DNA of 64,000 nt, from assembly GCF_017792025.1 (NCBI RefSeq), contig NZ_CP046956.1, forward strand, positions 3,162,001 through 3,226,000, in the 5' to 3' direction. The first letter of the stretch is position 1, and every line of letters begins with the position of its first letter. Under the pieces are notes generated by a model. It was not told the origin of the DNA. It saw only the letters and a program-made list of their open reading frames with translations, and ran no database searches. Positions 38,142-47,900 of the stretch are shown here, piece by piece. The stretch is from Sediminibacillus dalangtanensis. Lineage in GTDB: Bacteria; Bacillota; Bacilli; Bacillales; Amphibacillaceae. A program made the position numbers and the translations under genes.

Positions 38142-39767
38142 TCAATATGGATCAGAAGGGATGCTGTCTTCCATGGCTTGCTCTACACCTTCTTCTGTCT
38201 GGGTTGCTCCGGCTGGTCCACCGTGTGTTGAATCCATATCGGCGGCGTCCATTTTATCATTTTCCAATCCTTCTTTTACCCTGCGGCCATATTCCTCGTC
38301 ACATTTCGTGAAGTGCTCGATCATTTTTTCCTGTATTTCTTTCCGGCATGGTTTAAGGTTGGCAACAAGGTTTTTAATCAATTCGTCGCGTTCCCAATCT
38401 TTGAATTTACGATACGTTTCGCCAGCCTGTTTGTACGGGTTTTGCCTGTCTATCGCTTCTTTCTTTACCTCACCGGACACATGCGGGGTATGAGCCTTGC
38501 TGCTAGGATTCGCTTCCTCCAGGTTATTCATCAAAGAAGGCTCATAGTTGACATGCGGGTTTTGATTTTCATCATTATCAACTTGGTAAGACATCTGACC
38601 GCCCCGTTGATTGGTGGCCACCTTTTTCTTCGGACGATTGATTGGCAGCTGCAAATAGTTTGCTCCTACACGGTAACGCTGCGTATCCGAATAGGAAAAA
38701 GTCCGTCCCTGAAGCATTTTGTCGTCCGAAAAGTCCATGCCGTCTACAAGAACCCCAGTCCCGAAAGCGGCCTGTTCTACTTCATTGAAGTAATCTTCCG
38801 GATTGCGATTCAACACCATTTTCCCAACAGGAATCCAAGGGAATTGGTCTTTAGGCCAAATCTTCGTATCATCAAGCGGATCGAAATCCAACTCCGGATG
38901 CTCGTCATCACTCATCACTTGCACATAGAGCTCCCATTCCGGATAATCTCCTCGCTCAATCGCTTCATATAAATCCTGTGTTGCATGGTTGAAATTTTTC
39001 TTTTGAATCTCTTCAGCCTGTTCCTGGGTTAAATTGCGGATTCCTTGTACCGGTTCAAAATGATACTTAACAAGTACCGCTTCTCCGTCTTCATTCACCC
39101 ACTTATACGTATTCACTCCAGAACCTTGCATTTGGCGATAATTGGCCGGAATACCCCATGGGGAAAATAAAAATGTCAGCATATGCATGGCTTCAGGTGT
39201 TTGCGACATGAAGTCAAAAATCCGTTCACTGTCCTGGATATTGGTTACGGGATCAGGTTTCAATGCGTGAATCACGTCGGGAAACTTGATGGCATCGCGG
39301 ATAAAAAATACTTTCAAATTGTTCCCGACTAAATCCCAGTTGCCATCTTCTGTATAAAATTTCACCGCGAAGCCTCGAGGATCACGTAACGTTTCCGGAG
39401 AGGTTCCGCTATGGATCACCGTTGAAAAACGAACAAAGACGGGTGTCCGCTTCCCTTTTTCCTGAAACAATTTCGCCCTGGTATATTTGGAAATCGGCTC
39501 ATCTCCTGCAGAACCATATGCTTCAAAATAGCCATGAGCGCCTGCACCCCGTGCGTGGACAACGCGTTCCGGGATTCTTTCCCTGTCAAAATGACTGATT
39601 TTTTCTATGAATTCGTAGTTTTCCAGCGTTGCAGGTCCGCGGTTTCCTACAGTCTTTGTGTTCTGATTGTCTCTTACAGGGTGTCCCTGTCTCGTCGTCA
39701 AGGTCCCTTTTTCCTTGTTGCCCCCTTCTTTGTTGCTATGTAGATTTTCTTTAGAGTTCTTTTCCAT
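38142..39767 (-). CDS. Catalase (monofunctional heme)
   Basis: A 541-residue heme catalase that destroys hydrogen peroxide. The distal His is in [13 protein letters not shown] (about residue 71), the distal Asn in [10 protein letters not shown], and the proximal heme-ligating Tyr in [12 protein letters not shown]. The length is between the typical small-subunit (about 485) and large-subunit (about 700+) types, because of a charged N-terminal tail and an acidic C-terminal tail ([12 protein letters not shown] onward). AAAGGAGGG precedes the ATG. A Fur/PerR-like box 75 bp upstream suggests peroxide control. The gene is monocistronic. Confidence 0.94.
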   Translation of the reverse strand: MEKNSKENLHSNKEGGNKEKGTLTTRQGHPVRDNQNTKTVGNRGPATLENYEFIEKISHFDRERIPERVVHARGAGAHGYFEAYGSAGDEPISKYTRAKLFQEKGKRTPVFVRFSTVIHSGTSPETLRDPRGFAVKFYTEDGNWDLVGNNLKVFFIRDAIKFPDVIHALKPDPVTNIQDSERIFDFMSQTPEAMHMLTFLFSPWGIPANYRQMQGSGVNTYKWVNEDGEAVLVKYHFEPVQGIRNLTQEQAEEIQKKNFNHATQDLYEAIERGDYPEWELYVQVMSDDEHPELDFDPLDDTKIWPKDQFPWIPVGKMVLNRNPEDYFNEVEQAAFGTGVLVDGMDFSDDKMLQGRTFSYSDTQRYRVGANYLQLPINRPKKKVATNQRGGQMSYQVDNDENQNPHVNYEPSLMNNLEEANPSSKAHTPHVSGEVKKEAIDRQNPYKQAGETYRKFKDWERDELIKNLVANLKPCRKEIQEKMIEHFTKCDEEYGRRVKEGLENDKMDAADMDSTHGGPAGATQTEEGVEQAMEDSIPSDPY

Positions 39768-39840
39768 TAATCGTCCCTCCTTTAGAAATTCCTTACTCTA
39801 TTCCCAAATCGAGCAGACGACAAACGGAGTTTTCAAAAAA

Positions 39841-39855
39841 TAATAATGATTATTT
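39841..39855 (-). promoter_or_regulatory. PerR/Fur-like box upstream of catalase
   Basis: TAATAATGATTATTT contains the perfect core ATAAT-N-ATTAT and matches the 7-1-7 Per box at about 11 of 14 positions. PerR represses katA in Bacillus subtilis. It is 74 bp upstream of the catalase start codon. Confidence 0.5.
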
Positions 39856-39935
39856 TTAAAAAGAAATTATTAGATGAGCGCAAGTCCCTTGCTCCCGGAC
39901 AAAAAACAGGCGAGTACTATTTATCTGCACATTAC

Positions 39936-40192
39936 TATGAAGTGCTTTTCTTCCGGTTCACCGCCTCTTTTTGCTCTTCATCAACCGCATGAAGTGCTTT
40001 TCTCCCGGTTCGCCGCCTCCTTTTGCTATTCATCCACCGCATGAAGTGCTTTTCTCCCGGTTCACCGCCTCTTTTTGCTCTTCATCAACCGCATGAAGCG
40101 CTTTTCTCCCGGTTCGCGGCCTCTTTTTGCTCTTCATCAACCGCATGAAGTGCTTTTCTCCCGGTCCGCCGCCTCCTTTTGCTCTTCATCCT
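39936..40192. repeat. Five tandem 52-bp repeats in the catalase-pbuX gap
   Basis: The unit (C/T)ATGAAGTGCTTTTCTCCCGG, then (T/C)(T/C)C(A/G)CCGCCTC, then TTTTGCTCTTCATCAACCG, begins at 39936, 39988, 40040, 40092 and 40144. The last copy is cut at about 40192. ATGAAG and CTTCAT inside each unit are inverted. The period is not a multiple of three and all frames are interrupted, so it is not coding. The rest of the 39768-40230 gap is AT-rich. Confidence 0.93.
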
Positions 40193-40210
40193 TCCCTTTT
40201 ACTCTATTTT

Positions 40211-40243
40211 TAAAAAAACAAGCGCCCCTATCAGGACGCTTGT
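40211..40243 (-). terminator. Intrinsic terminator overlapping the end of pbuX
   Basis: On the minus strand ACAAGCGTCC-TGATA-GGGGCGCTTGT is followed by a run of seven T. The pbuX stop codon lies in the loop side of the stem. Confidence 0.85.
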
Positions 40244-41544
40244 TCTTCTCTTATCTGTCTTTGAATCGATCTCTCGGAACGCTCAGGAATCACGTTAAAT
40301 AAGACATTCAAAACAATGGCTGTCAGACTGCCGGCAACGATGCCGCTGTCGGTCAAAATCCGGATGCTTTCCGGAAGGTTGGCGAAGATTTCCGGGACTG
40401 CCGTTACACCCAGCCCCATTCCGACAGAACACGCAACCGTCAACAGGTTGCCCTGGCTTTCGAAGTTCACTTGGCTGAGCATCTTGATTCCATAAGCAAT
40501 AACCATTCCGAACATCGCCAATGAGGCTCCGCCAAGCACAGCAGTCGGAATCAACGTGGTGATAGCGGCGATTTTCGGCAGGAAGCCCAATACAACCAAA
40601 ATAGAGCCGGCAGCAAAAATGGCTTGTTTCGTTTTGACCCCAGTAAGCTGGACCAGACCGACATTTTGCGAATAGGCGGTATAAGGGAAAGCGTTAAAGA
40701 TACCGCCTAACACAATTGCAAGTCCTTCCGCCCGATATCCTTTTTCCAGGTCCTTTCCGCTGATTTCGCGATTGGTTATATCGCCAAGAGCCAGGTAAAC
40801 GCCAGTGGATTCGATCAAACTGACAATCGCCACCAATGTCATCGTCAGGATGGCAGAAATGTTAAAAGTCGGGGCTCCAAAGTAAAATGGCTGGATAGAA
40901 TGAAACCAGGAAGCATCTCCGACTTCTGAAAAATCGACCATTCCCATCAAAGCGGCTGCAATCGTGCCGGCCACCAAGCCGATAAGAATCGAAATCGTGC
41001 GCAGAAATCCTTTCGCAAATTTATTCAGTAATAAAATGAATACGAGAACACCAAATGCTAACAACAGATTGGCAGGATTGCCGAAATCCGCGCTGCCTTC
41101 ACCACCTGCCATGTCATTGAATGCTACCGGGACGAGAGTCAACCCGATTATCATCACGACAGAACCGGTGACAACCGGCGGGAAAAACCGGACCAACTTA
41201 CTAAAGTATTTCGAAATCAACACGACGAACAGCCCGGAAACAAGGATCGCTCCATAAATAGCGGATATTCCATGCTGACTCCCTATTGCAATCATCGGCC
41301 CGACGGCAGTGAATGTACAACCAAGCATGACAGGCAAGCCGATGCCGAAAAATTTGTTTCTCCATACTTGCAGAAGGGTGGCAACACCACAGGCAAGCAA
41401 ATCAATCGAAATCAGATAGGTGAGCTGTTCGAAGGTTAACGCTAATGCTCCTCCGACAATCAACGGAACGACGACAGCTCCTGCGTACATCGCCAATACA
41501 TGCTGGAAGCCGATCGATAGTGTTTGCAGTTTCTTTTTATTCAT
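40231..41544 (-). CDS. pbuX: Xanthine permease
   Basis: A 437-residue NCS2-family (nucleobase:cation symporter) purine transporter with about 14 helices. It has the family start FQHVLAMYAGAVVVPLIVGG and the substrate-site Gln region YSQNVGLVQLTGVKTKQ. It follows xpt by 21 bp on the same strand, the Bacillus xpt-pbuX arrangement, and AGGAGG precedes the ATG. Both genes would be shut off by guanine through the upstream riboswitch. The cargo is inferred from this context. Confidence 0.92.
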   Translation of the reverse strand: MNKKKLQTLSIGFQHVLAMYAGAVVVPLIVGGALALTFEQLTYLISIDLLACGVATLLQVWRNKFFGIGLPVMLGCTFTAVGPMIAIGSQHGISAIYGAILVSGLFVVLISKYFSKLVRFFPPVVTGSVVMIIGLTLVPVAFNDMAGGEGSADFGNPANLLLAFGVLVFILLLNKFAKGFLRTISILIGLVAGTIAAALMGMVDFSEVGDASWFHSIQPFYFGAPTFNISAILTMTLVAIVSLIESTGVYLALGDITNREISGKDLEKGYRAEGLAIVLGGIFNAFPYTAYSQNVGLVQLTGVKTKQAIFAAGSILVVLGFLPKIAAITTLIPTAVLGGASLAMFGMVIAYGIKMLSQVNFESQGNLLTVACSVGMGLGVTAVPEIFANLPESIRILTDSGIVAGSLTAIVLNVLFNVIPERSERSIQRQIREEQAS

Positions 41545-41565
41545 CTGTATTCTCCTCCTATCGCT

Positions 41566-42230
<665 letters not shown>

Positions 42231-42298
42231 CAGAATGAAAAAACACATAAACGCCCCGAACTGACAGGACGCCATACGTTGATCTAACTGTTCGCTTA

Positions 42299-42365
42299 CT
42301 CGTAGTCGGGCAATTTACGGTTACCCGGTAGAAACTTGCAGGCCATATTCCTGCTATTATACGAG
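42299..42365 (-). promoter_or_regulatory. Guanine (purine) riboswitch of xpt-pbuX
   Basis: On the minus strand the aptamer reads CTCGTATAATAGCAGG, ATATGGCCTGC, the conserved loop GTTTCTACC, and ACCGTAAATTGCCCGACTACGAG. P1 is CTCGTA/TACGAG. The specificity base in GACTACGAG is C, which selects guanine over adenine. Guanine binding would stop transcription before xpt. The stretch 42366-42648 shows no other clear feature; it must hold the xpt promoter. Confidence 0.95.
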
Positions 42366-42648
42366 TTTCATCAGTGCGTATATTGTTTTCGATACATTGA
42401 ATTATAACGAATTTTGTCAGATATGCAAATGTTTTTTCATGACAGTTTACTAGAAAGGTGTTGTTTTAGACACTAGGTAGAAACAGCGACACAGTGATAA
42501 CCTCTTTTCAATTAAGTCCATACATAAAGCATCAGCAGAACACTTTGCTTTCCGTGGGTAGGACTTCAAGCAAAAAACTTCTTTGAGATCTTCAGAAGTG
42601 TATTCTCCCCATCGAAAATAAAGACTTTGCCTAAATTGCAGAGCGGAA

Positions 42649-42678
42649 TTGGTAAAATGAGGAAATTTCTAGTATAGT
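42649..42678 (+). promoter_or_regulatory. Putative promoter of the DUF2268-type lipoprotein
   Basis: TTGGTA and TATAGT, 18 nt apart, lie 38 bp before the start codon. The -35 is only a 4/6 match. Confidence 0.4.
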
Positions 42679-42716
42679 AAAGAAAAAAACAGAATAGGAG
42701 GATTCCATTTCACCAG

Positions 42717-43681
42717 ATGAAAAAAATCGCTCGCTTGTTAATACTCATGAATATGCTTTTTTTGATGACAAGTTGTTCAAACCCTGCCCAGCCAGATTCC
42801 CTCTCACAGGAGGCTGAAGGAAACCCTGTAGAGTTTGACTATAAAGGGCAACATTTCACCATTGTCAATCTCTTTGATGAGATGGAAGGCTATGTCAAAG
42901 CCGCCAAACAACAACCGGAAAACCTGGACTCATTATATAAAAAGCATGTATTGGAACCGCTCCGCTCCATGGCTTTTGGCGAAGGGAACGGTTATGATAG
43001 GCTCCGATTCCAGGCACCAACAGATATAGAAGCTACGGAAAAAGCGCTTCATACACTAATCGGTCAGCAAGAGGAAATAAGCAATATCATCAGAGAAACG
43101 TTAAAGAAATCGGCCGATGAACTACCAGGGGGTGAGAAAACAGTCTATATCATCCCCGCCAATACTGATTTCCCCGATATATATAAGGTAGTTGATAATG
43201 TTTCCGGCATGGTCTGGCAAGAAAATTTTATTTAATAGAATTAGCCCCAAATTTCCCTGAACAAGTTTTACAGTACACAGTCGCTCATGAGTATCACCAT
43301 ACCATTCACTGGGAAAGCCGGAAAGACCATTCAAGGAACTTGTTGCAGGATGTAATGGTTGAAGGCAGAGCTGAAATGTTTGCCAAACAAGTTTATCCCG
43401 GAATAGAAGTACCATGGAATTCAGCCCTCCCGCCCGGAACGGAAAAACAAATTTGGCAAGTGCTCAAGGAAAACAAGGATTCAACCAATACTGGCATGTT
43501 GGATGACTTTTTCAACGGAAATCCCAGCAAAGGGCTCCCGCGTTGGAGCAATTACAAAATAGGTTATAAAATTATTGAAAAATACGTAGAAGAAAATCCG
43601 GACGTTCCCATCGAAGAATGGACACAACTGCCTGCCGTCGAAATATTGGAACTAAGCCATTATCAGGATAAATTCAACTAA
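42717..43681 (+). pseudogene. Frameshifted DUF2268-type zinc-protease lipoprotein
   Basis: The first frame (42717-43235) gives a lipoprotein signal peptide, MKKIARLLILMNMLFLMTSC, and about 150 more residues, ending after NVSGMVWQ. The next frame continues with LIELAPNFPEQVLQYTVAHE, a YHHTIHWE zinc-site end (HExxH = HEYHH), and a complete C-terminal domain to 43681. One extra base near 43221 (GAAAA to GGAAAA) would restore a single protein of about 320 residues. It resembles the predicted Zn-dependent proteases of DUF2268. AGGAGG is 15 nt from the ATG, a long spacing. Either the gene is recently broken or the base call is wrong. Confidence 0.8.
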
Positions 43682-43702
43682 TTAAAGCCAAGTTGAAAAC
43701 AG

Positions 43703-43740
43703 AGAAAAACGGCCCTGAACAGGTTGATTCAAGGCCGTTC
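43703..43740 (-). terminator. Terminator between the convergent genes
   Basis: AACGGCCCTGAA (43708-43719) and TTCAAGGCCGTT (43728-43739) form a stem with one mismatch. The minus-strand exit runs into TTTTTC, closing the oxidoreductase transcript; it may also serve the lipoprotein gene. Confidence 0.75.
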
Positions 43741-43752
43741 ATTTCACTTTTT

Positions 43753-44778
43753 CTAGTCGTGACGAATCACGATTTTCCCGAAAAACTTCTGACTGGCTAA
43801 ATAGTCAAATGCTTCCCGTGCTTGATCAAACGAAAACACGCTGTCGATGACTGGAGTCATCTTCTTTTCTGCAATCAGCTTGTTCATGTTTTCGAAATCT
43901 TCCCGGCTTCCTACTCCGATGGTTCTGGTGGACGCCCTGCCAAAAATGTCGAAGTAATCAAGCTTGTCGCCTTCCTTCGTCAGCACGCCGATCATGGCCA
44001 CTTCTTCTCCATTTGCCACAGCATGCAGGGATTGTTTAATTGTAGCCGGACCGCCTACTTCGACGACTCGTTGGACACCTCCGGTCCGTTCCTTGACCAC
44101 TTCTCCCCAATTAGGAGTAGATTGATAGTTAATCACGTCTTCCGCTCCGAGTTCTTTCAATCTTTCTGCTTTTTTATCACTGGAAGTCGTGGCGATAACA
44201 CGTAAGCCGAGCAGCTTAGCCAATTGAATGGCAAAAACGGACACCCCTCCGCTTCCCAGTGTAAGAACCGTGTCACCGGCAGCTAATGGGCTTGGACCGT
44301 GAAGCGCCGACCAGGCTGTGACAGCAGCACATGGCAGTGTCGATGCCTGTTCATAGGTGAGATGTTCAGGTATCGCAACGAGCAATTCGGGATTCAGCAC
44401 CTTGTATTCCGTGAGCCAGCCATCACTATGTGAGCCATAAGGTTCCGTGTACCCGGGCCGTTTTCCGCCAAACCATTCTTTTGTGAAATTTCCTGCGACC
44501 CTGTCCCCTACCTGAAAGCGACGGACACCTTCTCCGACTGCAACGATTTCTCCAGCACCATCCGATAGCGGAATCAGATTGTCTGCGACCCCGCCCGGAT
44601 AATCATTCTGGACCATCGCTAAATCGCGATAATTCAAAGAGGTCGCTTTTACTTTCACCAGCACTTCTCCCCTTTGAACCTGTGGCATTTCCTCCTGTAT
44701 CCTTTCAAGTTCATCAAGAGAACCTGCCTGCTTCAACCGATAGGATTGCATGTAGCCGCTTATTTGTTGATTAGACAT
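43753..44778 (-). CDS. Zinc-free NAD(P)-dependent medium-chain dehydrogenase (quinone oxidoreductase-like)
   Basis: A 341-residue MDR-family oxidoreductase without the structural zinc cysteines of classical alcohol dehydrogenases. The N-terminal GroES-like part includes KATSLNYRDLAMVQNDYPGG and LSDGAGEIVAVGEGV. The cofactor site is VLTLGSGGVSVFAIQLAKLL. ATG 44778 has AAGGAGGAG 6 nt upstream; a second good start at 44802 with its own GGAGGG adds MENEGGVL. The substrate is unknown. It is monocistronic with a terminator. Confidence 0.87.
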   Translation of the reverse strand: MSNQQISGYMQSYRLKQAGSLDELERIQEEMPQVQRGEVLVKVKATSLNYRDLAMVQNDYPGGVADNLIPLSDGAGEIVAVGEGVRRFQVGDRVAGNFTKEWFGGKRPGYTEPYGSHSDGWLTEYKVLNPELLVAIPEHLTYEQASTLPCAAVTAWSALHGPSPLAAGDTVLTLGSGGVSVFAIQLAKLLGLRVIATTSSDKKAERLKELGAEDVINYQSTPNWGEVVKERTGGVQRVVEVGGPATIKQSLHAVANGEEVAMIGVLTKEGDKLDYFDIFGRASTRTIGVGSREDFENMNKLIAEKKMTPVIDSVFSFDQAREAFDYLASQKFFGKIVIRHD

Positions 44779-44898
44779 TAAAACTCCTCCTTCATTTTCC
44801 ATATCTTCCCTCCTCCTTTTTACCAAGAATGGAGCAGTCTGAAAAGCAATATGTTTGGCATGCAATAAGGAGATTGAAACAGGAGTGACATTGCACGA

Positions 44899-44934
44899 GC
44901 AAAAACCGAACGATTCTGATTAACATCGTTCGGT
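44899..44934 (-). terminator. Intrinsic terminator after the giant surface protein gene
   Basis: On the minus strand ACCGAACGAT, a 10-nt loop, and ATCGTTCGGT are followed by TTTTGC. Confidence 0.85.
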
Positions 44935-44968
44935 CTTTGCTCTGGTTAAGGTCCTCTTTTCCCAGCCA

Positions 44969-47900
44969 TCAAATCAATCGTTTTTTTCTGTAAAAATAGA
45001 TGAACAAGCTTGCACCAGTGACGAACAACAGGAAGCCAATCACCAGCAGGTTGTACATATTGGTTGCTGTATCGGCAAGCTTTCCGCCCAATAGTGAAGA
45101 AAAATCATTGACAGGGTCTTCCTTCTTCTCCCCATCATCATTCTTATCTTTTTCTGGTCCTTCCTTACTGCCATCCTCCTTATCTCCCGATTGGTTCTTT
45201 GGCGGTGTTTCCTTATCTTTTCCAGGATCTACAGGATCTTCTGGCTTATCGTAGTCATCTTTATCTCCCTCATTGTCTGAAGGAGGCACTGGGTTTTCAC
45301 CTTTACCGGGAGGTACCGGGTCACTTTCTGGATCCTCTCCATCTTGAGGAGGTTCTGGCTGATCCGGCTCCTTTTCCTCTTTTCCTTTGACAAAGGACCA
45401 TATGTCCGACCTTGCTTCACCGGTGAACTGGTCGGTAACCAGCGCATACCAGGAGTAGGTCTCCCCTTCTTCCAGTCCGGTCCACGTTACCTCCGCTGTT
45501 TCTCCACTTGGTACATCTTCTACTGTTCCGATTTCATTATTCGTGTAGACATTGACGGCAAAAGAATCCGTTGCCACTCGCTTTTGTTTCGCTTCCAGAT
45601 CCAATTCCAGCGTAAATTCATCCTTATCTGGATAGGCGTCGGAATCGTAATAATTATAATCATCTAGATACGGAGAATACGTATTGACGAAAATACGGTT
45701 GTTGGCAGTATCGAAATGCAGCAGACGCATGTAACCTTGACCGCCTTCAGGACCTGCCTGGTAATCAGCCAGCATTTGATACACCGTACGGTCCGTTGCC
45801 CCATCTCCATCGTCATCGAGCTCGTCCACAAGCAATTGTGCTTCATGGTAATGCCCGGATAGAACGGCAATGACATTTTCATTCGGAACGACGACTTCGT
45901 TATACAATTTATCTCCCAATGGATGCCTTGTTCCTGTTGCCTGTAAATATTCATGGAAGTTTAGAATTGCCTGACGGTCAGGGTAAGCAGCCAATACTTC
46001 ATTCATCCAGGCGATGCCTTCCTCTTCGATACCCCAGCCAAGATACACCATGATATAATCGTTTCCATTGGCGGAAATTAGGTCATAATGGCCGCGATTG
46101 TTCAAATAAGAGCCGCCGTAATACGGCTTGTCCTGGAACCTGTCTGCCCCGAAGTACTTGTAGTATTCGGTATAGTCATTGGTTTTTTGTGCGACATCAT
46201 GGTTTCCGGCTAGGACGCCATATGGCACATCCGCATCATCCAGTGTCTTCATATAGTCATCGGCATGAAGCCATTGATATTCCTTGTCCGATTCATCGAC
46301 CAGGTCGCCGGTATGCATGACGTACTGGATATTCATCGCTTCTCTGTTTTCTACAATCCATTTTGTCTGCTTGTCATAAATATATGGATAACTTTCCGAG
46401 TAATATTGCGTATCGGACATCCAGACAAACGTATAATCGTACGCCTCCGGATCACTCGGAATTTCATCCTGTACAATGACATTGACCTTGTTGTCCTTGA
46501 CAAATTCTTTTACAGATACCGTTCCAGTCAATTCAAAATCTTCCTCCCCTGCTATCCGGAAATCGACCATTTCCCACTTCGCTTCCGGATGGTTCCAGGC
46601 ATACATGGTCACTTTTCTTCCTGCCAGCGAGTTGCCGTTCCAGACAAGCTCGATCAAATCATCCTCATCCACCTGATCATCCACCGTGACATCAAACCGA
46701 TGATAAGGGAACTGTCCAGTGGAGTCCGTCACCATATACTTTCCATCCTTTTCGGAAGCAAGACCGATATCTCCTTTGTTGAAAACTGTCTCCCCATCGG
46801 GAACCTGGGTTGCTGGCGGTTCAACATCCGCTTTGTTGCTAAAAGAGACGACATGGTCCAGATCAGCTGGTGTATATTGATAGGCCTGATAAAAACCGAC
46901 ATCCATGGCGTCACCCATCGGGTCTTTCACTTTGACCCGCAAGGTGGGATCACCGTCAATTGGTTGGTTCAAATCTGCCTGCGGGCTTTGGTTGACCGGA
47001 TTGGATGGATGTTCGTCGACTACGGAAAATTCCACCATTTTTTCAGACTGATTGCCGACAGTATCGATTGCTTCGATTCGTAATTCATGGGTTCCTGCTG
47101 TCAACAGTCCAGAAGAAGCAGCATAAGGAACATCGATTTCTTCTCCGTCAAGCCAGATAGTCTGCTCCTCGACTCCGGCAATTTCGTCGGAAACGGATAC
47201 GTTTATAGCAAATTCGCCCTTGTATTCGTGGCTTTCCTCTATATTTGTCTCGATTACGGGTGCAGCATTGTCGACATATACTTCAGTGTCCACTCGTTCA
47301 TCCTGATCTTCTGCAGTGATGACATGCCTTCCATCCTCAACTTGTTCTGTGTCCCATAGATACGCTTTCGATGGCGCAAGTTCTTCTTCAATCGTAAAAG
47401 TGAAGTCTTCCGAAATGCGCATTGTCCCATCATCGCCCATATCCAGCACCGTGTCGGCATCAGCATGAACCGGATCGGTCAATACCGTTCCATCCGATAA
47501 TACCAGCCGGACATTGCGGAGATTGTAATCATCCCGGTTTTCACCCGGGTCACCTTCCCATGGGGTTGCTTTATTTCCCGCCCGTATGGTAATCGTGTTG
47601 GCGCCAACCTTTAGTTTTTCCGGCTCAATCGGTACCGTGATCGTCTGCCATTGTGCAATCCAGTCATCAAAAATATGCACAATTTCATCCCCGATGGTTA
47701 CTCCGTTCTGGAAATAGGTATTGACGCCGCTAACTTCAAAAGCGAAATAGGCGGGATGCTCGACCGCTCGTGAAGTTTTCTCCCCTGCTTCCTTGCCGTC
47801 AATCAACAGCTTCACGGCTTCGGGCTCATCCTCGCGGGATGTTGCTTTGATTACTTTTTCGCCGTTTAAGACAGCACCGTCCTTCACATTTAAACGCAGA

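Noticed and set aside
39936..40192. Tandem repeats considered as a CRISPR array
   Set aside because: The 52-bp units are directly joined with no unique spacers and there are no cas genes.
42385..42648. Possible extra gene between the guanine riboswitch and the DUF2268-type gene
   Set aside because: No frame with a start, a ribosome site and sensible composition was found.
46265..47083. 272-codon plus-strand frame inside the giant surface gene
   Set aside because: It lies antisense to a gene with clear domains, has no ribosome site, and its composition is not protein-like.
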